Counted from the first letter of the stretch, positions 1-5,776 are shown. The stretch is 7,682 nucleotides of DNA from DASTGO01 sp035719045 (GCA_035719045.1 DASTGO010000546.1:1-7682); one strand, 5' to 3'. Numbers and translations are program-made. Notes: generated by a model from the sequence alone, not told the origin.

Positions 1-303
1 CGCTTCCTGTGGCCCGGCTACGGCGAGAACAGCCGCGTCCTGAAGTGGATCATCGAGCGGATCGAGGGCGACGCGGAAGCCGTCGACACCCCGATCGGCC
101 TGGTCCCGACCCCCGCCTCCCTCGACACCACCGGCCTGGACACCGCGCAGGAGGACCTCGCGGCGGCCCTGGCGGTCCATCCCGCGGAGTGGCACGGGGA
201 GGTCGGCCTCATCGAGACCTGGTTCGCCACGATCGGCGACCGGACCCCGACCGCACTGCGCGATCAGCTCGCCGTGCTGAGGTCCCGACTGGGGATCGGG
301 TAG
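1..303 (+). CDS. pckG: Phosphoenolpyruvate carboxykinase (GTP), C-terminal 100 residues (5' end outside window)
   Basis: GTP-dependent PEP carboxykinase converts oxaloacetate and GTP to phosphoenolpyruvate, CO2 and GDP in the cytosol, the entry step of gluconeogenesis. The frame is open from the first base and stops at TAG 301-303. The first visible residues, RFLWPGYGENSRVLKWI, match the signature C-terminal block of the GTP-type family (FLWPGFGENSRVLEW in animal PCK1), followed by the typical helix (IERIEG), a TPIG-VPT segment and a helical tail ending in RSRLGIG. In PCK1 this block supplies guanine-pocket residues Phe525, Phe530 and Asn533. The equivalents here are Phe2, Tyr7 and Asn10, so the second Phe is a conservative Tyr. 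The ATP-type family lacks this block. The gene converges with the downstream tRNA and ends before a strong hairpin at 405-447. The start, P-loop and metal ligands lie outside the window. Confidence 0.93.
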   Translation, partial: RFLWPGYGENSRVLKWIIERIEGDAEAVDTPIGLVPTPASLDTTGLDTAQEDLAAALAVHPAEWHGEVGLIETWFATIGDRTPTALRDQLAVLRSRLGIG

Positions 304-404
304 CAAGACCACCGGTCCGGAAGCCGTGGTGGGCGCCACCCGCCCGCCACGTCACCGGCCGGTCCGCCCCGGACTGCGGACACGCTCCGCAACCGGACGG
401 CGAC

Positions 405-447
405 CAGAGGGGCTCCGCGGTAACACCCTTACCGCGGAGCCCCTCTG
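405..447 (+). terminator. Perfect 19-bp hairpin downstream of pckG
   Basis: The arm at 405-423 (CAGAGGGGCTCCGCGGTAA) pairs without mismatch with 429-447, leaving a five-base loop CACCC at 424-428. It lies about 100 nt after the pckG stop codon and has no following T-run, which is common for actinobacterial terminators. It is most likely the pckG terminator. Being symmetrical, it could also stop read-through coming from the tRNA on the other strand. Confidence 0.7.
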
Positions 448-559
448 CACGTCTTCCTGCAGCAACCACTGGCTCCGGCAGGAAACCGCTGACGCGCGCT
501 CTCCCGCCAGTACCCACTGCTCTTGGCCCGTCATCGGGCTATCGCGGACGGGCGGGGCC

Positions 560-601
560 CCACGAGCGAGGGCCCCGGTCGGTCGACCGGGGCCCTCGTG
601 G
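560..601 (-). terminator. Hairpin terminator of tRNA-Ser
   Basis: A perfect 15-bp inverted repeat pairs 567-581 (CGAGGGCCCCGGTCG) with 584-598 around a two-base centre. In RNA the loop would open by a pair or two. The outer bases CCAC 560-563 and GTGG 598-601 can extend the stem if a four-base bulge is allowed. On the minus strand it begins about four nucleotides after the tRNA 3' end, the usual place for a tRNA terminator. No T-run follows. Confidence 0.7.
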
Positions 602-604
602 AAG

Positions 605-696
605 CGGAGGCGGCGGGATTTGAACCCGCGAGGGGGCTTTGAACCCCCAACCCGCTTAGCAGGCGGGCGCCATAGACCGGACTAGGCGACGCCTCC
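605..696 (-). tRNA. tRNA-Ser, anticodon GCU (reads AGC/AGU)
   Basis: The minus strand folds into a complete 92-nt class II tRNA. The acceptor stem GGAGGCG (690-696) pairs with CGCCTCC (606-612), with discriminator G at 605. The D arm contains GCCTAG...GGTCTATGGC. The anticodon stem CCCGC/GCGGG encloses loop CTGCTAA, with the anticodon at 658-660. The long variable arm is GGGGG/CCCCC, and the T arm GCGGG-TTCAAAT-CCCGC is canonical. The long variable arm, discriminator G and anticodon all indicate serine. CCA is not encoded (CTT follows position 605), so it must be added after transcription. The variable-arm loop itself reads GGTTCAAAG, nearly copying the T-loop. A promoter lies just upstream and a hairpin terminator just downstream, so this looks like a single-gene unit. 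Confidence 0.97.
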
Positions 697-711
697 TCAC
701 GCAACCGGGCC

Positions 712-741
712 AGGTTAGCGGGCCAGGCCGAGGCGGAGCAA
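712..741 (-). promoter_or_regulatory. Putative promoter of tRNA-Ser
   Basis: On the minus strand a TAACCT hexamer (712-717) fits the actinobacterial TANNNT -10 pattern. TTGCTC (736-741) serves as the -35, with an 18-bp spacer. Transcription would start near 705, giving a leader of roughly ten nucleotides before the tRNA 5' end at 696. The -35 matches TTGACA at only three positions, so the call rests mainly on the -10 and the spacing. Confidence 0.5.
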
Positions 742-777
742 AGTCGCACGGCGCGACACCCAGGACGAGGAGGTACC

Positions 778-867
778 GTGCCGCAGGTCCACCGATCGGA
801 CCAGCGTGAATCCCGGCAACGCGGGGCCGGGGCGAGGCGTCTTCATGGGAGAATGCGGGGGCCGTGA
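778..867 (+). CDS. Possible 29-codon leader peptide upstream of the LCP gene
   Basis: GTG at 778 is preceded by a near-perfect Shine-Dalgarno AGGAGGT (768-774), with a short gap of three to four bases. The frame runs 29 codons to TGA at 865-867, ending 28 nt before the LCP start codon. The product is arginine-rich and basic with no membrane segment or recognisable motif. I recognise no family. The support is the ribosome-binding site and the position only. The codons are not strongly biased at third positions, so it could be chance or a translated leader that tunes the downstream gene. Confidence 0.25.
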   Translation: MPQVHRSDQRESRQRGAGARRLHGRMRGP

Positions 868-884
868 CGGCGTCCGTCGAGAAC

Positions 885-890
885 AGGAGG
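885..890 (+). promoter_or_regulatory. Ribosome-binding site that fixes the LCP start
   Basis: AGGAGG lies five bases before GTG 896. An in-frame TAG at 893-895 directly abuts the GTG, so no earlier start is possible in this frame. The next alternative, TTG at 905, is too far from the Shine-Dalgarno. Confidence 0.85.
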
Positions 891-895
891 AGTAG

Positions 896-2515
896 GTGAC
901 CCAGTTGACGTCGCCCTCCTCGCGACAGGGACAGCCCGGACCGAACCCCCGATACGCCGTTCACCACGGCCTCGGCGAGCCGGACGGAGACCTGAGCGAC
1001 GAGGACGCCCGCGGCCGGCATGCCACCCCCCGGGGTCAGGGTTTCGGCCGCGTCATCGGCTGGACCCTGCTGGGCAGCCTCATCCCCGGTTCCGGGCTGA
1101 TCGCCGCCGGCCGCCGCGGGTTCGGCGGTTTCGTGCTCACGGTGACCGTGCTGCTGGGACTGGCCGCCGCGGGCGCCGCCCTGGTGATCAAGCCCACGGA
1201 GTTCGTGGCCTCGCTGATCGGATCACCGGACAAGATCGTCATGCTCGCCGCGGGGATGCTCGCCCTGGTCCTCGGCTGGGTGGTCGTGGTCCTGGCCACG
1301 CACGCCTCCGCCCGGCAGTACAGCAACCTCACCCGCGGCCAGCGCTTCCTGGCGACCCTGCTGGTCCTGGCCATCCTCGGTGCGGCCGTCGTGCCCACCG
1401 CCTATGTGGCCCAGAACGCCCTGCTGGCCCGGGACACCCTGCTGACGATGTTCAAGTCGAGCGGCGCCCCCCTGAACAAGGACGCCAAGGGGCCCGACAG
1501 CAGCAAGGCCGACCCCTGGGCGGACACCCCCCGGGTCAACGTGCTGCTGATGGGCGGCGACTCCGGCCTGGACCGGATCGGCATCCGCCCCGACACCATG
1601 ATCGTCGCCAGCATCGACACGCACACCGGCGACACCGTGCTGATCAGCCTGCCGCGCAACCTGCAGCGGGTGCCGTTCTCGCCGAAGCGCAAGGCCGCCC
1701 GGGCGATGTTCCCCAACGGGTTCTACTGCTTCAACACCTCGGCGAACGCGAACACCGAGTGCCTGCTCAACGCCCTGTGGACCTGGGGCGACCAGCACGC
1801 CTCGTACTTCCAGGACTCCAAGACCCCCGGCCTGACCGCGACCGTCGAGGGCATCGAGCAGCTCACCGGCCTGAGCATGGACCAGTACGTGATGCTCAAC
1901 CTGCGCGGGTTCGAGGACTTCATCGACGCCATCGGCGGCCTGGACATCAACGTCAAGCAGAAGCTCCCGGTCGGCGGCAACGTCGAGCACCCGGTCGCCT
2001 CGGCCTGGCTCAAGCCCGGCATGCAGCACCTCAACGGGTACTACTCGCTGTGGTACGCCCGGTCCCGGTGGTCCACCGACGACTTCGACCGGATCCGGCG
2101 CCAGCGCTGCGTGATCGGGGCCGTGGTGCAGCAGGCGAACCCGGTCTCGCTCGCCCTCGGCTTCTCGGCGATCATGAAGACCCTGGCGAAGAACTTCCTC
2201 ACCTCGATCCCGCTCAAGGACGTCGACGCCTGGGTGGTCCTGGCGGAGCGGGTGAAGAAGTCCAAGGTGCGCAGCCTCGCCTTCACCAACCAGCTCATCG
2301 ACACCACGCGCCCGGACACCGACAAGATGCACGAACTGGTCCAGGAGGCCATCAACGCTCCGGCCTCGGCGAACTCGACGCCCACCACGACGCCGACGCC
2401 GACCGCCACGGCCACCGCCTCGCCGGGCAAGAAGAAGCCGACGACGAAGACCACCCCGGCCCCGACGAAGCCCGTGGACAGCTCCGCCGCGACGGATCTG
2501 CAGTCGGTCTGCTGA
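896..2515 (+). CDS. LytR-CpsA-Psr (LCP) family cell-wall glycopolymer ligase
   Basis: The 539-residue protein begins with a hydrophilic cytoplasmic stretch (1-48). A membrane region with about four hydrophobic segments follows (roughly 53-72, 76-97, 114-134, 151-172), then the extracytoplasmic LCP domain (about 212-485) and a Thr/Pro/Ala/Lys-rich tail (490-539). LCP enzymes transfer undecaprenyl-linked glycopolymers such as teichoic acids or arabinogalactan onto peptidoglycan on the outer membrane face. Family hallmarks are visible: NVLLMGGDSG (215-224), RPDTMIVASID (231-241), SLPRNL (251-256) and YARSR..DDFDRIRRQR (387-404). These carry the Arg/Asp residues that bind the lipid pyrophosphate. 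SLPRN replaces the firmicute SIPRD form. Cys278 and Cys289 could form a disulfide, and the protein ends in Cys539. The multi-pass N-terminus, unlike the single segment of firmicute LCPs, is an actinobacterial style. It stands alone, convergent with the acyl-CoA ligase gene. Which polymer it transfers cannot be told. Confidence 0.94.
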   Translation: MTQLTSPSSRQGQPGPNPRYAVHHGLGEPDGDLSDEDARGRHATPRGQGFGRVIGWTLLGSLIPGSGLIAAGRRGFGGFVLTVTVLLGLAAAGAALVIKPTEFVASLIGSPDKIVMLAAGMLALVLGWVVVVLATHASARQYSNLTRGQRFLATLLVLAILGAAVVPTAYVAQNALLARDTLLTMFKSSGAPLNKDAKGPDSSKADPWADTPRVNVLLMGGDSGLDRIGIRPDTMIVASIDTHTGDTVLISLPRNLQRVPFSPKRKAARAMFPNGFYCFNTSANANTECLLNALWTWGDQHASYFQDSKTPGLTATVEGIEQLTGLSMDQYVMLNLRGFEDFIDAIGGLDINVKQKLPVGGNVEHPVASAWLKPGMQHLNGYYSLWYARSRWSTDDFDRIRRQRCVIGAVVQQANPVSLALGFSAIMKTLAKNFLTSIPLKDVDAWVVLAERVKKSKVRSLAFTNQLIDTTRPDTDKMHELVQEAINAPASANSTPTTTPTPTATATASPGKKKPTTKTTPAPTKPVDSSAATDLQSVC

Positions 2516-2578
2516 GGCCGGCGCGGGCCCGCCGGAACTGAGCCCGGGCGGCCCGATCCGGACGGAACCGAACCTGAA

Positions 2579-2610
2579 CGAGGGGGCCACCCACCCGGGT
2601 GGCCCCCTCG
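2579..2610. terminator. Bidirectional hairpin between LCP and acyl-CoA ligase genes
   Basis: A perfect 14-bp stem pairs 2579-2592 (CGAGGGGGCCACCC) with 2597-2610 around a four-base loop ACCC. It sits 64 nt after the LCP stop and 32 nt beyond the stop of the convergent minus-strand gene, so it can serve both. There is no T-run on either side. Confidence 0.8.
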
Positions 2611-2638
2611 TCGCCGGTCAGGCTCGTCGTCGGTCAGG
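2607..2638. repeat. Tandem 16-bp duplication
   Basis: CTCGTCGCCGGTCAGG (2607-2622) is followed immediately by CTCGTCGTCGGTCAGG (2623-2638), a copy with one mismatch. It overlaps the foot of the terminator stem and stops just short of the ligase stop codon. It looks like a simple local duplication, and I infer no function. Confidence 0.75.
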
Positions 2639-2641
2639 AGT

Positions 2642-4297
2642 TCAGCTCGCCGGCTGGGACTGGGGCAGGCCGACCACCTCGAGCTCGCCGTCGGCGTAGC
2701 GCCTGCGCAGGACCTTCTTGTCGAACTTGCCCACGCTGGTCTTGGGCACCTCGGTGATGAACGCCCACCGCTCCGGCAGCTGCCACCTGGCGACCCGCCC
2801 GGCCAGGAAGGCGGCCAGCTCGTCCACGGTCAGCTCGACACCGTCCTCGACCACCACCGTGGCCAGCGGGCGCTCACCCCACTTCTCGTCCGGGACACCG
2901 ACCACGCTGGCCTCCCTGACCCCCGGGTGGGCCATCAGGTGGTTCTCCAGCTCGACCGAGCTGATCCACTCCCCGCCGGACTTGATGACGTCCTTGGCCC
3001 GGTCGGTGAGCCGGAGGAAGCCGTCCGGGGTGAGCTGGCCGACGTCGCCGGTCCGCAGCCAGCCGCCGTCGAACCTCTCCGGGTCGTCGTCCCTGTAGTA
3101 CGAACCGGTGATCCACGGGCCGCGGACCTCCAGCTCGCCCACGCTCTCGCCGTCCCAGGGAACCTCCTCGCCGTCCGGGCCGACGAGCCGACCCTCGACG
3201 GAGCAGACCAGCCGGCCCTGGGCCTCCTGGTAGCGCCAGCGGTCCTCACCGGTCGCGTCCGCAGGCGGGACCGAGATCGTCCCGAGCGGGGACATCTCGG
3301 TCATCCCCCAGCCGTGCAGCACGTTGATCCCGTGCCGGTCGTGGAAGGCCCGCATCATGGCCGGCGGGCAGGCGGAGCCTCCGATGATCACGTCCCGGAC
3401 CGTGGAGGTGTCGATCTCCGGGTGCTCGTCGAGGTAGCGCAGCAGGTCGCCCCAGACGGTCGGGACCGCTCCGCCGCCGGTGACCTTCTCGTCCTGGATC
3501 ATCCGGGCCAGCGGCTCGGCCTGCAGGAACCGGTCCGGCTGGATGAGCGACGCCCCGGCCATGAACGCGCCGTACGGCATCCCCCAGGCGTTGGCGTGGA
3601 ACATCGGGACCACGGCGAGCAGCCGGTCCCCCTGCCGGACCCCGAGGGCGCTCATCATGCACAGCTGCATGGAGTGCAGGTAGTTCGACCGGTGCGAGTA
3701 GACGACACCCTTCGGGTTCCCCGTGGTCCCGGAGGTGTAGCACATCGCCGCCGCACTGTTCTCGTCCAGCTCCGGCCAGGCGAAGTCCGGCTCCTGCGCG
3801 TCCAGCAGGGTCCGGTAGTCGTGCACCTGGCGGCCGTCGGCACCCAGCGCGGCGCGGACCTCGTCCGGGACCGGGCCGTTGACGATCACATGCTTGACCA
3901 CCGGCATGTGCGCCAGCAGTTGGCTGAACGGCGCCGCCAGGGAGTTGTCCACGACGATGATGTCGTCCTCGGCGTGGTTGACCACGTAGACGATCTGCTG
4001 CGGGAACAGCCGGATGTTGATCGTGTGCAGGACGGCGCCCATGCTCGGGACCGCCAGGTACAGCTCGAGGTGTTCCTCGTTGTTCCACATGAACGTGCCG
4101 ACCCGCTGGTCGCCGTCCACCCCGAGCCGGCGCAGGGCGTTGGCCAGCCGCTTGCAGTCCCTGCCGACGTCGGCGTAGGTGGAACGCCGGGGACCGTCGG
4201 CGGTCCAGGTCACGACCTCGGACGAGCCGTGCACGGTCGAGCCGAACTCCAGGATCCGGGAGATCAGCAGCGGGACGTTCTGCATGGTGCTGAGCAC
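2642..4297 (-). CDS. AlkK/FadD-like medium- or long-chain fatty acid-CoA ligase
   Basis: This member of the ANL adenylating superfamily activates a fatty acid with ATP to an acyl-adenylate and transfers it to CoA, in the cytosol or at the inner membrane face. Numbered from GTG 4306, the motifs are the phosphate loop YTSGTTGNPKG (190-200), PMFHANAWGMPY (234-245), GGSACP (309-314), GWGMTEMSP (332-340), RTGD (418-421), the hinge DRAKDVIKSGGEW (435-447) and the catalytic lysine in PKTSVGK (Lys527). All are intact and the length is normal. The order and wording closely resemble Pseudomonas AlkK. I prefer the start at 4297: GAGGTGG lies five bases upstream, and the resulting MLSTMQ N-terminus matches the AlkK-type beginning. 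GTG 4306 and ATG 4285 are alternatives. It is transcribed alone from a 273-bp upstream gap. Chain-length preference, and whether it serves beta-oxidation or lipid synthesis, cannot be told. Confidence 0.94.
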   Translation of the reverse strand: MLSTMQNVPLLISRILEFGSTVHGSSEVVTWTADGPRRSTYADVGRDCKRLANALRRLGVDGDQRVGTFMWNNEEHLELYLAVPSMGAVLHTINIRLFPQQIVYVVNHAEDDIIVVDNSLAAPFSQLLAHMPVVKHVIVNGPVPDEVRAALGADGRQVHDYRTLLDAQEPDFAWPELDENSAAAMCYTSGTTGNPKGVVYSHRSNYLHSMQLCMMSALGVRQGDRLLAVVPMFHANAWGMPYGAFMAGASLIQPDRFLQAEPLARMIQDEKVTGGGAVPTVWGDLLRYLDEHPEIDTSTVRDVIIGGSACPPAMMRAFHDRHGINVLHGWGMTEMSPLGTISVPPADATGEDRWRYQEAQGRLVCSVEGRLVGPDGEEVPWDGESVGELEVRGPWITGSYYRDDDPERFDGGWLRTGDVGQLTPDGFLRLTDRAKDVIKSGGEWISSVELENHLMAHPGVREASVVGVPDEKWGERPLATVVVEDGVELTVDELAAFLAGRVARWQLPERWAFITEVPKTSVGKFDKKVLRRRYADGELEVVGLPQSQPAS

Positions 4298-4341
4298 GGC
4301 GACCACCTCGTCGTCTGTGGGACATCCAAGCCGGATGCCTC

Positions 4342-4370
4342 AATATGCCTGACCAGGTGGGCGGAATCGA
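4342..4370 (-). promoter_or_regulatory. Putative promoter of the acyl-CoA ligase gene
   Basis: On the minus strand CATATT (4342-4347) and TCGATT (4365-4370) are separated by 17 bp. This falls in one of the few AT-richer patches of the gap and would give a leader of about 40 nt. Two small inverted repeats flank it: CATCC/GGATG (4323-4337) over the expected start point, and TGGAC/GTCCA (4375-4388) just upstream of the -35. Hexamer matches are only partial. Confidence 0.3.
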
Positions 4371-4480
4371 GACTTGGACCACAGTCCATTGAGCGGAGAG
4401 GGGGAGGGAGGGGAGCCCTTCGATGCGGCCGAGATCTTGAAGGGGCGGATGATCCGGACTTATCGTTCGGTACCTTGCCC

Positions 4481-4496
4481 CCGGACAGGTGTCCGG
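4481..4496. repeat. 16-bp palindrome CCGGACA-GG-TGTCCGG
   Basis: Two perfect 7-bp arms flank a two-base centre. It lies in the gap between the membrane protein gene and the acyl-CoA ligase gene. The size and symmetry suit a dimeric regulator operator. It also overlaps the left arm of the hairpin at 4491-4520, so it may simply be part of an alternative terminator fold. The binding protein is unknown. Confidence 0.4.
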
Positions 4497-4520
4497 CCGT
4501 TCAACGGCGCACGGCCGGGC
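4491..4520 (-). terminator. Hairpin downstream of the membrane protein gene
   Basis: GTCCGGCCGT (4491-4500) pairs with ACGGCCGGGC (4511-4520) over ten positions including one G-T pair, with a ten-base loop. It lies 50-80 nt past the stop codon of the minus-strand membrane protein gene and is the best terminator candidate for it. No T-run is present. Confidence 0.45.
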
Positions 4521-4570
4521 ACCACCCACCGCAGAACGCCGCCCGCCGAAGAGGCGGAACAGCTTGGGGA

Positions 4571-5776
4571 TCAACGGCTGGCGTCGGTCCCCAGCCATCG
4601 GGCGGGAGCGGCCACCACGAGCAGGACCATGGCTGCCGACCAGATCAGGTGGACCGTCCCGACGACACCCGGGTGCTGGAACCACCAGAGATTCAGCCCG
4701 TGCTCGCTGGTGAACCGGTGGGCGAAGTCCTCGGAGAACGGCTGCCAGAGCACGACCGCGGTCACCAGCGCCGTCCACGGGATCGTCCGCCGGCTGAGCA
4801 GCAGGTCGAACACCAGCGCCGCGACCACCGCACCCGCGGCGTAGTACGCGATGTCCTGCGGGTCCAGGGCGAGCCGGACCGCGATCGCCGCGAGCAGCAC
4901 GCCCGGCCAGCGTCTGCGCAGGGCCGCCAGCAGCCCGGCCAGCGGAGCCCCGACCAGCTGCGCGGTCCGGCCCCAGGACGGCACCACCGCACCGTGGTAG
5001 CCGAGGGTCCACAGGCCGGAGGAGTCGGAGACGCCGACCGGTGGGCGCAGGGCGTCCAGGGTCCGGCCGTCGGCCAGCAGGAACGGGCCCCAGCCGGCGA
5101 GGGTGGCCACCCCGGCGACGACCAGCCCGGACACCAGGGACCACAGCGGCAGGGCCAGCAGGACCGGGACGAACCCGATCGCCCAGGGCTTGGCGGTCAT
5201 CGCCGCCCCGAGCGCCAGCCCCGCGGCCGGACCGGCCCAGTCCGGACCGCCGTCACGTCGCCCGAGCCCGACGAGGCGGACCGCCAGCACCGACAGCAGC
5301 AGGGCCAGCACGTCCTCCAGGTGCATCCAGCGGACCGACAGCACCGTCCAGACCGGGGCCAGCACCAGCCCGGCGAGCATCAGCCGCAGCCGGCGCACCG
5401 GAAGGTCCCCGGGGACCAGCGGCGCCAGCAGCCACAGCAGCAGCGGGGCGACCGCCGTCATCAGCAGTTGGGCGGCGGCCTTCTGCGCCCCGGACGGCAG
5501 CGGGCCCAGCACCTCCAGCACACCGAAGGCCAGCGGACCGATCTGCAGGTCCGGATGGTCGGCGTACAGGTGCAGCCCCGACCCGCCGAACAGCGCCGCG
5601 GTCCCGTCCACGAAGAAGTGCCAGGACACCCCGGACAGCGGCAGGCGGTTCCAGCCCCAGCCGGCCGTCCAGACGCAGATCGACAGCCAGGTCAGCGCGC
5701 CGCCCAGGGCCCCCTCGAAGGCCTCCAGCAGCCGGGAGCGGGCACGGCCGGCGGCCGACGCGGCAGTGGTGTTCAC
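4571..5776 (-). CDS. Polytopic membrane protein, probable GT-C-fold glycosyltransferase (GT87/DUF2029-like)
   Basis: The 401-residue product is a highly hydrophobic integral membrane protein with about nine or ten membrane segments spread over residues 24-390. After the first segment there is a likely external loop with an acidic/aromatic motif, HFFVDGTAALFGG...YADHPDLQIGPL (53-82). This resembles the first loop of polyprenyl-phosphate-sugar-dependent GT-C transferases, where a catalytic Asp sits. LGAAMTAKPWAIGFVPVLLAL (189-209) resembles the KPW/KP-containing segment of GT87 mannosyltransferases such as PimE. If correct, it would add a sugar to a lipid or glycan on the outer membrane face. 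The start is GTG 5776, with GGAGG nine bases upstream. The same frame stays open further upstream, but that part is antisense to marR and has no membrane character. It is divergent from marR, 183 bp away. Substrate is unknown; family assignment is by pattern only. Confidence 0.72.
   Translation of the reverse strand: MNTTAASAAGRARSRLLEAFEGALGGALTWLSICVWTAGWGWNRLPLSGVSWHFFVDGTAALFGGSGLHLYADHPDLQIGPLAFGVLEVLGPLPSGAQKAAAQLLMTAVAPLLLWLLAPLVPGDLPVRRLRLMLAGLVLAPVWTVLSVRWMHLEDVLALLLSVLAVRLVGLGRRDGGPDWAGPAAGLALGAAMTAKPWAIGFVPVLLALPLWSLVSGLVVAGVATLAGWGPFLLADGRTLDALRPPVGVSDSSGLWTLGYHGAVVPSWGRTAQLVGAPLAGLLAALRRRWPGVLLAAIAVRLALDPQDIAYYAAGAVVAALVFDLLLSRRTIPWTALVTAVVLWQPFSEDFAHRFTSEHGLNLWWFQHPGVVGTVHLIWSAAMVLLVVAAPARWLGTDASR

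Larger units (their letters stand above)
304..604. other. Non-coding spacer between convergent pckG and tRNA-Ser
   Basis: This spacer of about 300 bases separates two convergent transcription units. It contains the pckG-side hairpin (405-447) and the tRNA-side hairpin (567-598), each annotated separately. A weaker inverted repeat, GTCCGC 362-367 with GCGGAC 376-381, precedes the first. Between 448 and 560 I see no ribosome-binding site with a plausible reading frame and no RNA gene. Open frames crossing it have arginine-, proline- and glycine-rich products without coding character. Confidence 0.6.

Noticed and set aside
9..623. Plus-strand open frame of about 200 codons spanning the pckG end, the spacer and part of the tRNA.
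   Set aside because: It is out of frame with the recognised pckG C-terminus, passes through two terminator hairpins and the tRNA, and is dominated by Arg, Pro and Gly.
605..696. tRNA-Ser as an attachment site for an integrated element.
   Set aside because: No second copy of the tRNA 3' end, no integrase and no foreign-looking composition is visible in the window; both flanks are housekeeping genes.
1223..2590. Minus-strand open frame of 455 codons opposite the LCP gene.
   Set aside because: Shadow of the LCP gene; the product is Gly/Arg/Val-rich without domain features and runs through the bidirectional terminator.
3246..5144. Minus-strand open frame of about 630 codons bridging the ligase gene, the gap and the membrane protein gene.
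   Set aside because: It is out of frame with both real proteins, Arg/Gly/Ala/Pro-rich, and has no motifs.
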